Origin: Chloroflexota bacterium
GTDB lineage: Bacteria; Chloroflexota; Dehalococcoidia; UBA6926
NCBI GenBank assembly: GCA_026713485.1
Contig: JAPOOK010000064.1
Location: 1-59,742 of the forward strand
Length of the DNA stretch: 59,742 bases
Direction: 5' to 3'
Shown: positions 28,056 to 38,384 of the stretch, piece after piece
Position numbering within the stretch: position 1 is the first letter of the stretch
Layout: each line of letters begins with the position of its first letter
Made by a program: the position numbers and the translations under genes
Notes under the pieces: model-generated
Seen by the model: only the letters and a program-made list of their open reading frames with translations
What the model was told of the DNA's origin: nothing
The model's database searches: none

Positions 28056-30335
28056 ATGACAGACGCTAAAGAAGGTACGCGCATTGTTGGACGTGGTGTC
28101 CAGCGCGTGGATAGCGCTGAACGCCTGACCGGCGAGGCAGTGTTCGGCGCGGACCACACCACAGCGGGCACGCTGTACGCCAAGCTTGTGCGCAGTCCTC
28201 ATGCCAATGCGCGCGTCCTCAGCATCGATGTCTCCAAGGCAGCGGCCATGCCCGGCGTCCGGGCTATCGTCACGTCCGCCGATTTCCCCTACATAGCCAT
28301 GAGCAATCAGGCCGTTGGCGGTGAGATCACAATGACGCCGCGTGATCAGCGTCGGATGCAGATGGCGGAGGATCGCATCTTCTACCACTGGCAGGCCGTC
28401 GCCGCTATCGCTGCAGACGACGTGACGACGGCGGAGGAGGCTGCGGCGCTTGTTGAGGTTGATTACGAGCCGATTGAGCCTGTTGTCGACGTTGAGCGTG
28501 CCGTGCGGCCGGAGTCGTCGCTGGTTCACGATGATCTGTATACGTGGGAATTCGCGGGCGGGCCGTCCGATAAGCCGAGCAACATCGCTCGCCGGGTTGA
28601 GTTCGAACGCGGCGACGTTGAGCAGGGTTTCGCCGAATCGGACATCATCATCGAGCGGACGTTTCGCGGCGGCACCGTGCACCAGGGGTACCTGGAGCCA
28701 CAGGCATGCACGGTGGACGTGAGTGATGACGGCCACCTGACTGTCTATTCATCCAGCCAGATCAGCTTCAACTTGCGGGATACGCTATCCATCATTCTCG
28801 GCCTGCCGCAGGACAAGATCACGGTCGTGCCGCTCGAAATCGGCGGCGGATTTGGCGGCAAGGCGGGCCTCGGTATCGAATTCGTGACGGCGCTGCTTGC
28901 GATGAAGGCACGCCAACCCGTCAAGCTGGTGCTTGCGCGTGAAGAGGTCTTTCGCGCCTCCGGGCCGACGTGCGCCCACGTCATCAACCTGAGGATCGGC
29001 GCAATGCGCGACGGCACGGTTACAGCGTTCGACGGCCGCTATCTGCTGGACACGGGCGCGATGACAGGGTTCACTCATTCCGCCACAGCCGCCTTAACGG
29101 GCGCATCGCACTATCGCTTCAAGCACCTGCACATTGACGCCTATGACGTGGTAACGAACAAGCCGGTCGCGATGGCGTATCGCGCCCCAAGCGGCCCCAT
29201 CGGCAACTACCCAACCGAGGTCGTGATGGATGAGCTTGCGGAGGAGCTGGGGATGGATCCCATCGATCTGCGGCTTGCGAACGTCACCGAGGAGGGCGAC
29301 CCACTTCCCAACGGCCTGAATATGCCGGTGTGGGGCCTCAAGAAGATCCTGCTCGCTGCAAAGGAGCATCCCGCGTGGACGGATCCTCTGCCGGCGGGGC
29401 ACGGGCGGGGCTTTGCGGCGGCGTATTGGGGCGGGGCGACGCTGACTTCCAGCGCGGAGATTGTCATCAACCCGGACGCGACGTTTGAGGTCACGACGGG
29501 CTCCGTCGATCTGACCGGCACGCGCACGACGATGGCGCAGTTCGCGGCGGAAGAACTCGGGATTGAGATGGAGCAGGTCAGCGTCCGCAGCGGTGATACG
29601 GACTCGGTCGGCCATACGGACGGCTCGTTCGGCAGCCGCACGACGCTCACTACGGGGACGGCTGTCATACTTGCGTCCCGCGATGCACTGGAGAAACTGC
29701 GCGCGGTTGCGGCGGACATGCTGCGAGTGGGGCCGGACTTCGTCGATTACGAGAACCAGGCATTCACGGCACGAGATTCAGACCGATCATACAGCTTGGC
29801 CGATGTGTGCAAGGCCGCCGTCGAGGCCAGCAAGGATGAGGAACTCAAGGGCATCGGCATGGCGACCGGCCTGCCGGCTGCGCCAACATCCGCGGCGTCC
29901 ATCGCAGAGGTGGCAGTCGACAAGGACACGGGTCGCACGGAAATCAAGCGGTTCACGATTTTCCAGGATCCCGGCAACGCGATCAATCCGCTGGCCGTGG
30001 AGGGGCAGATGCAGGGCGGCGCGGCACAGGGCATCGGCTGGGCGCTGTGGGAGGTGTATGACGTCGACGTGGCGACGGGCATGATTCGCAACCCGAATTT
30101 CTTGGACTACCGGATGCCAACGACGCTCGATGTGCCAATGATCGAACCGGTGATCGTGTCCACACCGAACCCGAGCGGGCCGCACGGGGCGCGGGGCGTA
30201 GGAGAGATACCGCTCGTGACGCCGGTGGGCGCGATCGGCAACGCCATTTACCACACAACGGGCGTCCGCCTGCACCGATCCCCGTTCACGCCGGAGCGGG
30301 TGTTTTTTGGGATGCAGGAGTTGGAGGGAAATTAG
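28056..30335 (+). CDS. Xanthine dehydrogenase family molybdopterin-binding (large) subunit
   Basis: A 759-residue molybdenum hydroxylase large subunit. The N-terminal a/b hammerhead is about 15-130, followed by the two Mo-cofactor domains with GGGFGGKAG, the active-site loop AYRAPSGP, GTRTTMAQFAAEELG and the catalytic Glu in GARGVGEIPLV. The AYRAPSGP loop is not the AYxCSFR of form-I CO dehydrogenase, so CO oxidation is not indicated; hydroxylation of an N-heterocycle, aldehyde or aromatic acyl-CoA is more likely. FAD and 2Fe-2S partner genes are not adjacent; the nearest are at 51643-53009 on the other strand. It is convergent with gyrA. Confidence 0.92.
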   Translation: MTDAKEGTRIVGRGVQRVDSAERLTGEAVFGADHTTAGTLYAKLVRSPHANARVLSIDVSKAAAMPGVRAIVTSADFPYIAMSNQAVGGEITMTPRDQRRMQMAEDRIFYHWQAVAAIAADDVTTAEEAAALVEVDYEPIEPVVDVERAVRPESSLVHDDLYTWEFAGGPSDKPSNIARRVEFERGDVEQGFAESDIIIERTFRGGTVHQGYLEPQACTVDVSDDGHLTVYSSSQISFNLRDTLSIILGLPQDKITVVPLEIGGGFGGKAGLGIEFVTALLAMKARQPVKLVLAREEVFRASGPTCAHVINLRIGAMRDGTVTAFDGRYLLDTGAMTGFTHSATAALTGASHYRFKHLHIDAYDVVTNKPVAMAYRAPSGPIGNYPTEVVMDELAEELGMDPIDLRLANVTEEGDPLPNGLNMPVWGLKKILLAAKEHPAWTDPLPAGHGRGFAAAYWGGATLTSSAEIVINPDATFEVTTGSVDLTGTRTTMAQFAAEELGIEMEQVSVRSGDTDSVGHTDGSFGSRTTLTTGTAVILASRDALEKLRAVAADMLRVGPDFVDYENQAFTARDSDRSYSLADVCKAAVEASKDEELKGIGMATGLPAAPTSAASIAEVAVDKDTGRTEIKRFTIFQDPGNAINPLAVEGQMQGGAAQGIGWALWEVYDVDVATGMIRNPNFLDYRMPTTLDVPMIEPVIVSTPNPSGPHGARGVGEIPLVTPVGAIGNAIYHTTGVRLHRSPFTPERVFFGMQELEGN

Positions 30336-30351
30336 GGCAGGATTGCCTGCC
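30336..30351. terminator. Possible short bidirectional terminator hairpin
   Basis: GGCAGG-ATTG-CCTGCC forms a 6-bp stem with a 4-base loop in the 15-base gap between the Mo-hydroxylase and gyrA stop codons. There is no clear T-run on either side, so termination efficiency is doubtful. Confidence 0.35.
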
Positions 30352-33164
30352 TACTCTTCGTCGTCCTCTACTTCTGCGTCTTCCTCATCAAGCAGTTCCG
30401 CGTCTGAGTCTTCGTCGTCTTCCAGGAGGGTGTCGTCTTCCGCAGTTAGTTCCACGATGTCTTCAGTCAGTTCGTCATCGTCGATCTCGGCGTCTGAATC
30501 CTCGGCAGGCTCCGCCTCTGCGGCCTTTGTATTGCCGTTTCGACGGCTCTTGGAGGATGACTTCGCCTTACCCTTTGCCGCCGGCCTCGCGCCGTTCTTC
30601 TTCGCGGAGCCGTTCTTGCTCTCAGCTTGAGGCAACTCCTCTTCTGCCTCAGGGAATTGGGCGATGGCGACGACCTCATCATCCTTCTCAAGGCGCATGA
30701 CGTGGACGCCGCTGGTGTCGCGTCCGCTGGGACGGACATCACGCAGCGTGGTGCGGATGACGATGCCTTTCCTGGAGATGAGCATGATCTCTTCGTCGCG
30801 CGTCGCGGCGGCAATGCCAATGATCAGGCCGGTGTTCTTATGCCGGTCGTGACGCACCTTGAAGGCCGCCACACCCATGCCACCCCTGTTGCGGACTGCG
30901 TAGCCGTCGGTCTTTGAGCGTCCCTCTTCGACCGCGATGACCTCTCCGGTCCCCATGCGGGTGCTCTTGCCGTAGCCGTGGGCGGAGATGACGAATAGGT
31001 ATTTCTCCGGATCGGCAACGAGGGCGCCAACGACGTTGTCGACGGTTCCTCGCTTGCCAAATCTGATGCCGCGCACGCCGCCGGACGTTGCCGACGCGAC
31101 CCTGAGTACGTTTATCGGGAAACGAATAGCAAGTCCCTGCTCCGTCACAAGAATGACCTGGTCCTCTTCCTTGGCGAGGATGACGCTGACAAGGTCATCC
31201 CCATCCTCAAGGTCCATCGCCTTCTTGCCGGTGCTGCGGATGCGCACAAAGCGCTCTAATGGTGTGCGTTTCACTTCACCATTGCGCGTGGCGAAAACAA
31301 GGTAATCGTGTTCAGAGAGATCAGAAGCGGCCATGACCGTCGTGACGCGCTCATTTGGCGCGAGTGCGCTGCCCTGGAAGAGGTTTGCGACGGGGATGCC
31401 GCGCGCAGTCCGGGACGCCTCCGCGGGCAGGTCAAAGCACCTGAGCGTGGTCACGCGGCCGCGGTTGGTGAAGAACAGCAGCGTGTCGTGCGTGTCACAG
31501 ACGAGGAGATGTTGGACGATGTCCTCTTCGCGCGTGGTTATACCCGTGACGCCTCGTCCACCGCGGTGTTGTCGGCGATACGCGGAAGCCAGCACGCGCT
31601 TGATGTATCCACGCTGGCTGATGGTGACTACGACCTCGTTGTGCGGGATCAGATCCTCGCGGCGGACTGCGCCGAGTTCGTTTTCATCGATCTCCGTGCG
31701 GCGCTCATCACCGTGCTCTTCCTTGAGTTCCTCGATCTCCTCCCGGACGACGCTTGTGATACGGGTTGGGTCTGCCAGGACTGACTCAAGTTCCGCAATG
31801 CGCTCACGCAGTTGCTCCAATTCGTCGATGATGGCCTGACTCTCCAGCGCGGCCAGTCGGCGCAGCTGCATGTCCAGGATGGCCTGCGCCTGCCGCTGCG
31901 AGAGGGTGTAGCGCTCAATCAGCGTGATTCGGGCGGCGTCCGCGGATTCCGCGTTGCGGATGACCTCAATCACCGCATCGAGGTTGTCCAAGGCGACGCG
32001 CAGTCCCTCAAGGACGTGAGCGCGGTCCTGCGCACGACGCAGTTCATATCGCGTGCGGTTGATGACGACATCACGCCGGAAGCGGATGAAGTGGTGGATG
32101 ATCTGCCTGAGCGGCAGCACCTGCGGCTCTCCGTCCACCAGCGCGAGCGCATTGATGGAGAACGACGTGCGCATGGCCGTGTGTTCATAGAGGTTGTTTA
32201 GAACGATGTGGGCGGCGGCGTCACGCCGCAATTCGATGACCACGCGGAGGCCATCGCGATCAGATTCGTCTCGGATCTCACTGATGCCGTCCAGTCGCTT
32301 GCTGCGGACAAGGTCGGCCATCTTCTCAACAAGCGCCGCCTTGTTGACCTGGTACGGGAGTTCCGTGACGACGATCTGGGGCCTCTGGTTGCGCCCCTCA
32401 CCGTCCTGGATCTCGGCACGGGCCTCGATGATGACGCGGCCACGTCCGGTGGCGTAGGCGCTGCGTACGCCCTCCGTGCCACGAATGATGCCTTGAGTGG
32501 GGAAATCCGGGCCCTTGATGTATTGATGGAGTTCATCAAGCGTGGCATCGAACTCGCCGCCGTCCGGCGTTTCACGCCAGCGGTTGATTGCGAACAGGAT
32601 GGCGTCACAGACTTCGGTCAGATTGTGGGGCGGCATGTTTGTCGCCATGCCAACGGCGATGCCCGCGGTGCCGTTGACAAGGAGATTGGGTATGCGCGCC
32701 GGGAGGACAACCGGTTCTCGCTCTGAGTCATCAAAGTTCTCTGCGAACGCGACGGTCTGCCTGTCGATGTCGGCAAGCATCTCCTCCGCGATAGAGGACA
32801 GACGCGCTTCCGTGTAACGCATGGCGGCAGGGGGATCGTTATCCACAGAGCCGAAATTGCCCTGCCCATCCACCAGCGGATAGCGCAGCGAGAACGGCTG
32901 CGCGAGGCGTACGAGGGCGTCATAGACGGGGGAGTCGCCGTGCGGGTGGTACTTGGCGATGACGTCACCCACCACGCGGGCGCTCTTGCGGTAGGCAGTG
33001 TTGCTGCGCATGCCCTGCTCATACATGGCGTAGAGGACACGCCTTTGGACGGGCTTTAGTCCGTCTCGAACGTCCGGCAGGGCGCGCGAAACGATGACGC
33101 TCATCGCGTAGTCGAGATACGCCTCGCGCATCTGCCGTTCAAGTGCTACGGAACGTTCAACCAT
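30351..33164 (-). CDS. gyrA: DNA gyrase subunit A
   Basis: A 937-residue type IIA topoisomerase subunit. The catalytic tyrosine is Y117 in [11 protein letters not shown]. The quinolone region [17 protein letters not shown] has Ser78 and Asp82, the drug-sensitive type. A GyrA-box variant (QHRGGRG) in the C-terminal beta-pinwheel distinguishes it from ParC. Residues about 838-937 are an extra tail, first Lys/Arg-rich, then about 55 residues dominated by Asp/Glu. With GyrB it introduces negative supercoils. The SD and part of the start codon lie in a small hairpin. gyrB is not next to it. Confidence 0.97.
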   Translation of the reverse strand: MVERSVALERQMREAYLDYAMSVIVSRALPDVRDGLKPVQRRVLYAMYEQGMRSNTAYRKSARVVGDVIAKYHPHGDSPVYDALVRLAQPFSLRYPLVDGQGNFGSVDNDPPAAMRYTEARLSSIAEEMLADIDRQTVAFAENFDDSEREPVVLPARIPNLLVNGTAGIAVGMATNMPPHNLTEVCDAILFAINRWRETPDGGEFDATLDELHQYIKGPDFPTQGIIRGTEGVRSAYATGRGRVIIEARAEIQDGEGRNQRPQIVVTELPYQVNKAALVEKMADLVRSKRLDGISEIRDESDRDGLRVVIELRRDAAAHIVLNNLYEHTAMRTSFSINALALVDGEPQVLPLRQIIHHFIRFRRDVVINRTRYELRRAQDRAHVLEGLRVALDNLDAVIEVIRNAESADAARITLIERYTLSQRQAQAILDMQLRRLAALESQAIIDELEQLRERIAELESVLADPTRITSVVREEIEELKEEHGDERRTEIDENELGAVRREDLIPHNEVVVTISQRGYIKRVLASAYRRQHRGGRGVTGITTREEDIVQHLLVCDTHDTLLFFTNRGRVTTLRCFDLPAEASRTARGIPVANLFQGSALAPNERVTTVMAASDLSEHDYLVFATRNGEVKRTPLERFVRIRSTGKKAMDLEDGDDLVSVILAKEEDQVILVTEQGLAIRFPINVLRVASATSGGVRGIRFGKRGTVDNVVGALVADPEKYLFVISAHGYGKSTRMGTGEVIAVEEGRSKTDGYAVRNRGGMGVAAFKVRHDRHKNTGLIIGIAAATRDEEIMLISRKGIVIRTTLRDVRPSGRDTSGVHVMRLEKDDEVVAIAQFPEAEEELPQAESKNGSAKKNGARPAAKGKAKSSSKSRRNGNTKAAEAEPAEDSDAEIDDDELTEDIVELTAEDDTLLEDDEDSDAELLDEEDAEVEDDEE

Positions 33165-33180
33165 GGAGCATCGCCTCCAT
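33163..33180 (-). promoter_or_regulatory. Hairpin over the gyrA ribosome binding site and start codon
   Basis: On the coding strand ATGGAG-GCGATG-CTCCAT forms a 6-bp stem. It contains most of the GGAGG Shine-Dalgarno sequence and the first two bases of the gyrA ATG. It could modulate initiation; this is an inference from base pairing only. Confidence 0.4.
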
Positions 33181-33247
33181 CCCGGGCCGACGGGCAGTCA
33201 GGCGCTAAGAAACGTCGGAAATCCTATTTGATTCGTACATCCAGTCT

Positions 33248-33308
33248 AGCATTTTGCGCCGAAAAATGCTCTCCATATATGGCTTGGAGCCCGGGTTTAT
33301 CCGGGCTC
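33248..33308. repeat. Cluster of palindromes upstream of gyrA
   Basis: Three symmetric elements lie within 61 bases: AGCATTTT-N7-AAAATGCT (33248-33270), the perfect palindrome CCATATATGG (33273-33282), and GAGCCCGG-N6-CCGGGCTC (33287-33308). They sit in the divergent space between gyrA and a membrane gene, so they may be operators, an attenuator or supercoiling-responsive elements. No T-run follows in either direction. Confidence 0.45.
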
Positions 33309-33333
33309 AACAACACACAGAAGCGTCCGCAGT

Positions 33334-34356
33334 GTGTTGCGGGTCTTTCAGAAATTGTCTCCGAGTTGGCCAACAGGGGGAGGAAGAGCCCAAGTATGTA
33401 TAATCGCTCCGGAAGGGAGACCAGCTCTGAGGCGCTTTTTCAGAACGTACCGCTGGGAATCGGCGATTCTCCTCTGGGTTCCCCTTGTCGGAGCCGTAAT
33501 CGGATTTGTCGCACGACCTATCGTCGTTATATCCCTGGACTACTCGACAATCAACCAGGATCTTGTAACTGCCCTTTTCCAGGCAATTTTTGGCGCAATT
33601 TCAGGTGGAGTGGTCATCCTGCTACTCATCATTGTGTACACGCGCTTACGCAGACTGGAGGGAGTAGAGTTCCTCTCACTCCTTTGCGCGTACACAATCG
33701 TGTCGTTAGCTTTGGCAATACTTGGATCGTTCATCGTGAGCTGGCTGCAGATCGCTACCAAAGTAGGGACGGTTGGGGTGATTCTGCCTGTGATTCTTGT
33801 GTGGCCGTTTTCGATATTGCCAGCGGCGATAGTTCTAAGCTTGGTGAGTCTAGCCATCACCTTGTGGTTCGCTCGTAGAGCCTCCCGGCTCAGCCTGCGT
33901 CACGCCTATTTTCTCGTCATGATCGGAACCTTAGCCTTTGCGCCGGGGGATGGGCCGGTTCGAACTCTGCTTTGGTCCCTTCCCCTAGACAGCTTGCTGG
34001 GCATCACAGCCTCAACAGCGGCAGGGATTACTTCCGTCATCGGGCAGGCAGAGAATCTTGTTGTCGTTCTTCCTCTCGCCGTACTTGGGGTCTGGCTATT
34101 GGGAAATTTCACATTACGTAGCCCGATGTTCCAGTGGCGCACTATAGCAGGATTGTTTGCCTATATGGCACTGTTGTCGGCAGTTCTACCTACGGCGGTC
34201 TTATTCTTCCTCTCTCCGACGTTAAGCGAAATTGCATTCATCGTAGGGTCCATGGCTTTCGGTGTCCTCGTTATTGCAGCTCCATTCCCACTCATCTACC
34301 TGGTGCGCGTGCGGGAGCCAACGCCAACGACGCCCGACCCTCAACTCACCGCGTAG
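33334..34356 (+). CDS. Polytopic membrane protein, unknown function
   Basis: An open frame of 340 residues with about eight or nine hydrophobic helices (first near 45-65, last near 305-330) and no recognisable motif. The start is unclear: the 5' TTG used here has no ribosome site. An in-frame CTG at 33427 follows GGAAGGGAG by 7 bases and would give a 309-residue protein beginning just before the first helix. Base composition is less GC-rich than in the neighbours. Its stop overlaps the convergent DUF3179 gene by 16 bases. I do not recognise a family. Confidence 0.65.
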   Translation: MLRVFQKLSPSWPTGGGRAQVCIIAPEGRPALRRFFRTYRWESAILLWVPLVGAVIGFVARPIVVISLDYSTINQDLVTALFQAIFGAISGGVVILLLIIVYTRLRRLEGVEFLSLLCAYTIVSLALAILGSFIVSWLQIATKVGTVGVILPVILVWPFSILPAAIVLSLVSLAITLWFARRASRLSLRHAYFLVMIGTLAFAPGDGPVRTLLWSLPLDSLLGITASTAAGITSVIGQAENLVVVLPLAVLGVWLLGNFTLRSPMFQWRTIAGLFAYMALLSAVLPTAVLFFLSPTLSEIAFIVGSMAFGVLVIAAPFPLIYLVRVREPTPTTPDPQLTA

Positions 34357-35684
34357 ATTCCTGTCGTTGGGTTGAATGCGGCCCACATGAACCAGAGGGC
34401 GTTGTCCGCCCTGACTGGCGTGAGGCGCTGCCCGCCGAGTTCGCCCTGGTCACCGGCTCCAAGAAGCGTCCACAGTGTTCCGGTTTCCGTGTCACGGAAG
34501 AAATCGCCTGCCGCTTCGAATTCCAGGACGAGATCGCCAAATCGTCGGCTGAACGCAGCGGCAGAGCCGGCGTCGTGAGATTCCCCGATGCTCTCTTCAT
34601 CCAGTGCCGAACGGGTACCGGTCTTCCAGAAAATGACAACCGGCTCGCCGCCAATCTCCGTATTGACCACCTGGACCTGTCTGAGGCGCGCAAACGGGAA
34701 AGCAATAACCTCATCGTCGATCTCTACGCCCAGAACGCGCTCTTTCGGACTCAGGCGCTCGTCCAACTCGCCAACGAACAGGTGAGGAGGGTTGTTGGGT
34801 GAATCGTAGCCGGCGTACTGGGAGCCGCCATAAATCGGCCAGAACTCCGAGTCGCCGCTCGCCGGTGACAGAATCCTGCCATCGGGATATGTGCGGACAA
34901 ACTCCTGGAAAGAGGTGATGTAGGAGGGGACGTACTCCAGCCACTGCCCGGCCGCATCGCCCACGATGCCCCACCCGTCTGCCTGCTGCCACCATGATTC
35001 CGTGTAGTCGTCCCACATCACCATGTTGGAAAGCCGCGCGTTGCCCGTGGTGCCAAAGTTCAGTTCCACATCGTCCACAACCCGGTTAAAGGCCTTTACC
35101 GTGTAGCACAGCGGACAGTACGTGACGAGCACGGGTTGACCGCCGATGTTGTCATTCACGACTTCGTGGAACGTCAGAATGCCGAGGGGGTAAGCGCGGG
35201 CATCACCGTTGACTTCCACAACGGCCACGGGGTGATCAAGGGTCAGCCAACTCCGCATGGCTTCGTCGGAGACCGAGTCAATGACCGAACGGTGGTGGGG
35301 TTGATAGATGGGGGGAATCCCGTTTCGTCCCGGTCCGCCGGAGATGATCTCGTCCGGATCCACTGTCCAGCGGCGGAAATCTGTTTCCCGCCATTGGCTG
35401 ATGTTCACGCTGAGCGGCGGTATCTCTCTGTAGACGCTGACACCATCGATGACATCAAAGTGGCCCGGGGCGGGCGTATTCGTTGCCGCGGCGGGCGGTA
35501 TCGTCGGCCGTGGCGTCGGGCTGGCGCCGGGAATCAAGCCTCGGTCACCGGCCGCCGAGCTCTCATCACACCCGGCAGCCATTGTGGCAACGACTACGAC
35601 CGTAATCAGTGGCACAATAGCAAGGACGGGCCGCAGACGGCTCATTACCCGAAGCCTGAAGGTACTAGCGAGTCGGTTCGTCAT
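34341..35684 (-). CDS. DUF3179 domain lipoprotein
   Basis: A 447-residue secreted lipoprotein. A signal peptide with hydrophobic core LAIVPLITVVVVA ends in the lipobox MAAGC (lipidated Cys near residue 39), then a Pro/Thr-rich linker (about 50-75). The body is a DUF3179 domain with GILTFHEVVNDNIGGQPV, VTYCPLCYTVKAFNR and FGTTGNARLSNMVMWD. The CPLC pair suggests a metal or redox site. The function is unknown; these proteins occur in marine bacteria and archaea. It is divergent from pyrC. Confidence 0.9.
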   Translation of the reverse strand: MTNRLASTFRLRVMSRLRPVLAIVPLITVVVVATMAAGCDESSAAGDRGLIPGASPTPRPTIPPAAATNTPAPGHFDVIDGVSVYREIPPLSVNISQWRETDFRRWTVDPDEIISGGPGRNGIPPIYQPHHRSVIDSVSDEAMRSWLTLDHPVAVVEVNGDARAYPLGILTFHEVVNDNIGGQPVLVTYCPLCYTVKAFNRVVDDVELNFGTTGNARLSNMVMWDDYTESWWQQADGWGIVGDAAGQWLEYVPSYITSFQEFVRTYPDGRILSPASGDSEFWPIYGGSQYAGYDSPNNPPHLFVGELDERLSPKERVLGVEIDDEVIAFPFARLRQVQVVNTEIGGEPVVIFWKTGTRSALDEESIGESHDAGSAAAFSRRFGDLVLEFEAAGDFFRDTETGTLWTLLGAGDQGELGGQRLTPVRADNALWFMWAAFNPTTGIYAVS

Positions 35685-35780
35685 GTCTTGTCACTTGTGG
35701 CATCACGCCCGGAGACGTGCTTATGCGCTTTCCAGTATGTCACGGAGGGCAGAAAAGCGAGAGGATATAAGGGTCGCGTC

Positions 35781-37178
35781 GTGACATCCAGTTCCCAGGG
35801 GTCTGTTCTCATCAGCGGCGGGCGGGTCATAGACCCGTGGCAGAATCTTGACGCCATAGCTGACATTCTGCTCCGGGATGGACGCGTTGCTTGGACACGC
35901 ACCGGAACGAATGTCATTCCTGACCTCCCTGCGGATACGCACAGAATTGACGCCGCCGGCATGGTTGTCACTCCCGGTTTCATTGACCTTCATTGCCACC
36001 TCCGTGAACCGGGGCAAGAGCACAAGGAGACCATTGAGAGCGGCACGCGCGCGGCGGCGAGAGGCGGATTCACCACCGTTTGCGCCATGCCTAATACTGA
36101 GCCGTCGATCGACACGCCCGAGTTGGTCAAATCCATATTTCGCGGCGCGGCGGCCACCGCGAGTGTCCGCGTCCTGCCCATCGGAACAATCACCGCTGGG
36201 AGAGCAGGACGAGAGCTTGCGGACCTTGGCGGGCTCGCAGCGGCAGGGGCGGCGCTGTTCAGCGACGACGGCTCAGCCGTTGCGAACGACGATCTCATGC
36301 GGTCGGCTTTGGTTGAATCCGCGCGGCTCGGTTTGTCACTGAGCCAGCATTCCGAGGATCCCGACGTGATCGGCAACGCGGTGGCGCATGAAGGCGAGGC
36401 GGCAAAGGAACTGGGACTACCCTCCGCGTCTGCTGAGGCGGAGACGAATATCATCGAACGGGATCTGAAGCTATTGGCGGAGACAGGAGGGCGCTTGCAC
36501 GTCGCACATGCCTCCACGACGGGGGCGGTAGACCTGCTCCGTGGTGCTCGCGGGCGCGGCCTGCCGGTGACGGCGGAAGTCACGCCACACCATCTCACGC
36601 TGACGGACCGCGCCCTGCTGGGCGAACGGGGGCCGGAGCACGGGTGGCCGAACGGTCGTGTGGCAGACACGTCGCTGCGCGTTAATCCACCACTGCGTTC
36701 AGAAGAGCATGTCAACGCGTTGGTGGACGCGCTGCGTGAGGGCGTGATCGACGCCATCGCGACGGATCACGCGCCCCACTCGGCGCAAGACAAGGCCGGT
36801 GGCTTTGCCGGCGCCGCGCCGGGCATTTCCGGCATCGAGACGGCTTTCGGGCTGCTGATGACCGCGCTCGTCCGCACGGGACGGATAGCCTTGCCAGCCC
36901 TCATTGAACGGCTGACCCTCGGCCCCGCCAAGGTAATCGGCACGGCGGCTGACACATTGGGCTTGCGCGGTTTGACGCCGGGCGCGGCGGCTGACGTTGT
37001 CGTACTCGATCCCGACCGCTCGTGGACGGTGCGCTCTGAGGAATTTGCCTCTCTCGGCAAGAACACCCCGCTGGAGGGATGTGAACTGCGGGGGATGGTA
37101 ACCCACACCTTTGTCGGCGGTGTTCAGGTCTATGCGGCGGAGGAACAGTCTGTGGCGCATGGGGCGGCGCGGTCATGA
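35781..37178 (+). CDS. pyrC: Dihydroorotase PyrC (class I type)
   Basis: A 465-residue zinc amidohydrolase closing carbamoyl-aspartate to dihydroorotate. Zn ligands are in DLHCHLREPG (H-x-H), with AMPNTEPSID and the late DHAPHS motif. The frame is open further upstream, but that sequence overlaps the divergent DUF3179 gene and has no domain. The GTG at 35781, preceded by AGGG and a few residues before VLISGGRVIDP, is the sensible start. It overlaps carA by ATGA, forming a pyrimidine run pyrC-carA-(membrane gene)-carB-pyrK-like. Confidence 0.94.
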   Translation: MTSSSQGSVLISGGRVIDPWQNLDAIADILLRDGRVAWTRTGTNVIPDLPADTHRIDAAGMVVTPGFIDLHCHLREPGQEHKETIESGTRAAARGGFTTVCAMPNTEPSIDTPELVKSIFRGAAATASVRVLPIGTITAGRAGRELADLGGLAAAGAALFSDDGSAVANDDLMRSALVESARLGLSLSQHSEDPDVIGNAVAHEGEAAKELGLPSASAEAETNIIERDLKLLAETGGRLHVAHASTTGAVDLLRGARGRGLPVTAEVTPHHLTLTDRALLGERGPEHGWPNGRVADTSLRVNPPLRSEEHVNALVDALREGVIDAIATDHAPHSAQDKAGGFAGAAPGISGIETAFGLLMTALVRTGRIALPALIERLTLGPAKVIGTAADTLGLRGLTPGAAADVVVLDPDRSWTVRSEEFASLGKNTPLEGCELRGMVTHTFVGGVQVYAAEEQSVAHGAARS

Positions 37179-38296
37179 CCCTTATTGGGAGATCCGAGGA
37201 GAGGGAGGCGTTTCTCGTCCTGGAGGACGGGAGCATCCACCGCGGCTATGCGTTTGGCGCCGTGGGCGCGGAAGCCACCGGTGAGGTTGTCTTCAACACG
37301 TCGATGGTCGGCTACCAGGAGATGCTGACCGATCCGTCCTATGGCGGCCAGATCCTTGTGCCCACGTACCCCTTGCAAGGCAATTACGGCATCAATGACC
37401 GTGACGTCGAGTCGTCGCGGATACAAGTTCGCGGTTTCGTTGTCCGTGAGGTGTGTGACTTGCCCAGCAACCGGCTCTCAACGCGCACGCTGGACGATTA
37501 CCTGCGAGATGAGGGTGTGCCCGGTATCTATGGCGTGGACACGCGCGCGCTCACGCGTCGAATCCGTATGGCCGGCGTCATGATGGGAATCATCACTACT
37601 GAAGGATCACCTGAGCAGGCGCTCACCCGATTACGCGAGGCCCCCGACTACGGCAGTCTTGACCTGGTGAGCGAAGTGGTCGCGCAATCCCCCTATGAAT
37701 GGACGGAGGGGCCGGGCGAGCTGCCGCCGGATGCGCCGCGCGTCGTGGTGATGGATGAGGGGCTGAAGTTCAACATCCTGCGGCTGTTGCGGCAGCGAGG
37801 ATGTGCGGTGACCGTCGTTCCGAGTTCCACTTCTTTCGATGATGTTATGGCTCTACGGCCTTCCGGCGTGCTCCTATCGCCCGGGCCTGGTGATCCGGCG
37901 CTGCTGGAAGGGGTCGTGCAGACCGCAGGAGGCTTGCTGGGTCGGCTGCCGGTCATGGGCATCTGCCTCGGTCACCAGGTTGTCGCGCGGGCGCTGGGCG
38001 GGGAAACGTACAAGCTGAAGTTTGGACATCGGGGCGGGAATCATCCCGTCAAGGATCTGGCTACGGATCTCGTGACAATCACGGCGCAGAATCACGGGTA
38101 TGCGGTGGACGCAGACGGGCTGCCGGCGGGATTGGATGTAAGCCACCTAAACCTGAACGACAATACGGTTGAGGGGCTGACTCACCGTGAAATGCCACTA
38201 CTGACGATCCAGTATCACTCGGAGGCGTCACCGGGCCCCTTGGACAATGAATATCTTTTTGACCGGTTCTTAGACTTGATTCGAGAATACAGGTAG
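37175..38296 (+). CDS. carA: Carbamoyl-phosphate synthase small subunit CarA
   Basis: A 373-residue glutaminase subunit. The N-terminal domain has FNTSMVGYQEMLTDPSY, TYPLQGNYGI and GVDTRALTRRIR. The class-I amidotransferase domain has the nucleophile Cys in MGICLGHQVV, then HRGGNHPV and the His-x-Glu in QYHSEASPGP. It supplies ammonia to CarB through a tunnel. It is translationally coupled to pyrC (4-base overlap). carB follows after one intervening gene. Confidence 0.97.
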   Translation: MTLIGRSEEREAFLVLEDGSIHRGYAFGAVGAEATGEVVFNTSMVGYQEMLTDPSYGGQILVPTYPLQGNYGINDRDVESSRIQVRGFVVREVCDLPSNRLSTRTLDDYLRDEGVPGIYGVDTRALTRRIRMAGVMMGIITTEGSPEQALTRLREAPDYGSLDLVSEVVAQSPYEWTEGPGELPPDAPRVVVMDEGLKFNILRLLRQRGCAVTVVPSSTSFDDVMALRPSGVLLSPGPGDPALLEGVVQTAGGLLGRLPVMGICLGHQVVARALGGETYKLKFGHRGGNHPVKDLATDLVTITAQNHGYAVDADGLPAGLDVSHLNLNDNTVEGLTHREMPLLTIQYHSEASPGPLDNEYLFDRFLDLIREYR

Positions 38297-38384
38297 GGTA
38301 TAGTGTCGCGAAGCGCGGGTAAAGCGGAATTGGTTGTTGTGCCGACGTCGTGGTTCATGGCGGACGGCCAAGAAGGAGGTTTCG

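Noticed and set aside
28056..30335. Form-I carbon monoxide dehydrogenase large subunit
   Set aside because: The active-site loop reads AYRAPSGP, not AYxCSFR, so CO oxidation is not supported despite CoxS/M/G-like genes elsewhere in the window.
35136..35780. N-terminal extension of pyrC
   Set aside because: It overlaps the divergent DUF3179 gene and has no domain similarity; GTG 35781 fits the dihydroorotase start.
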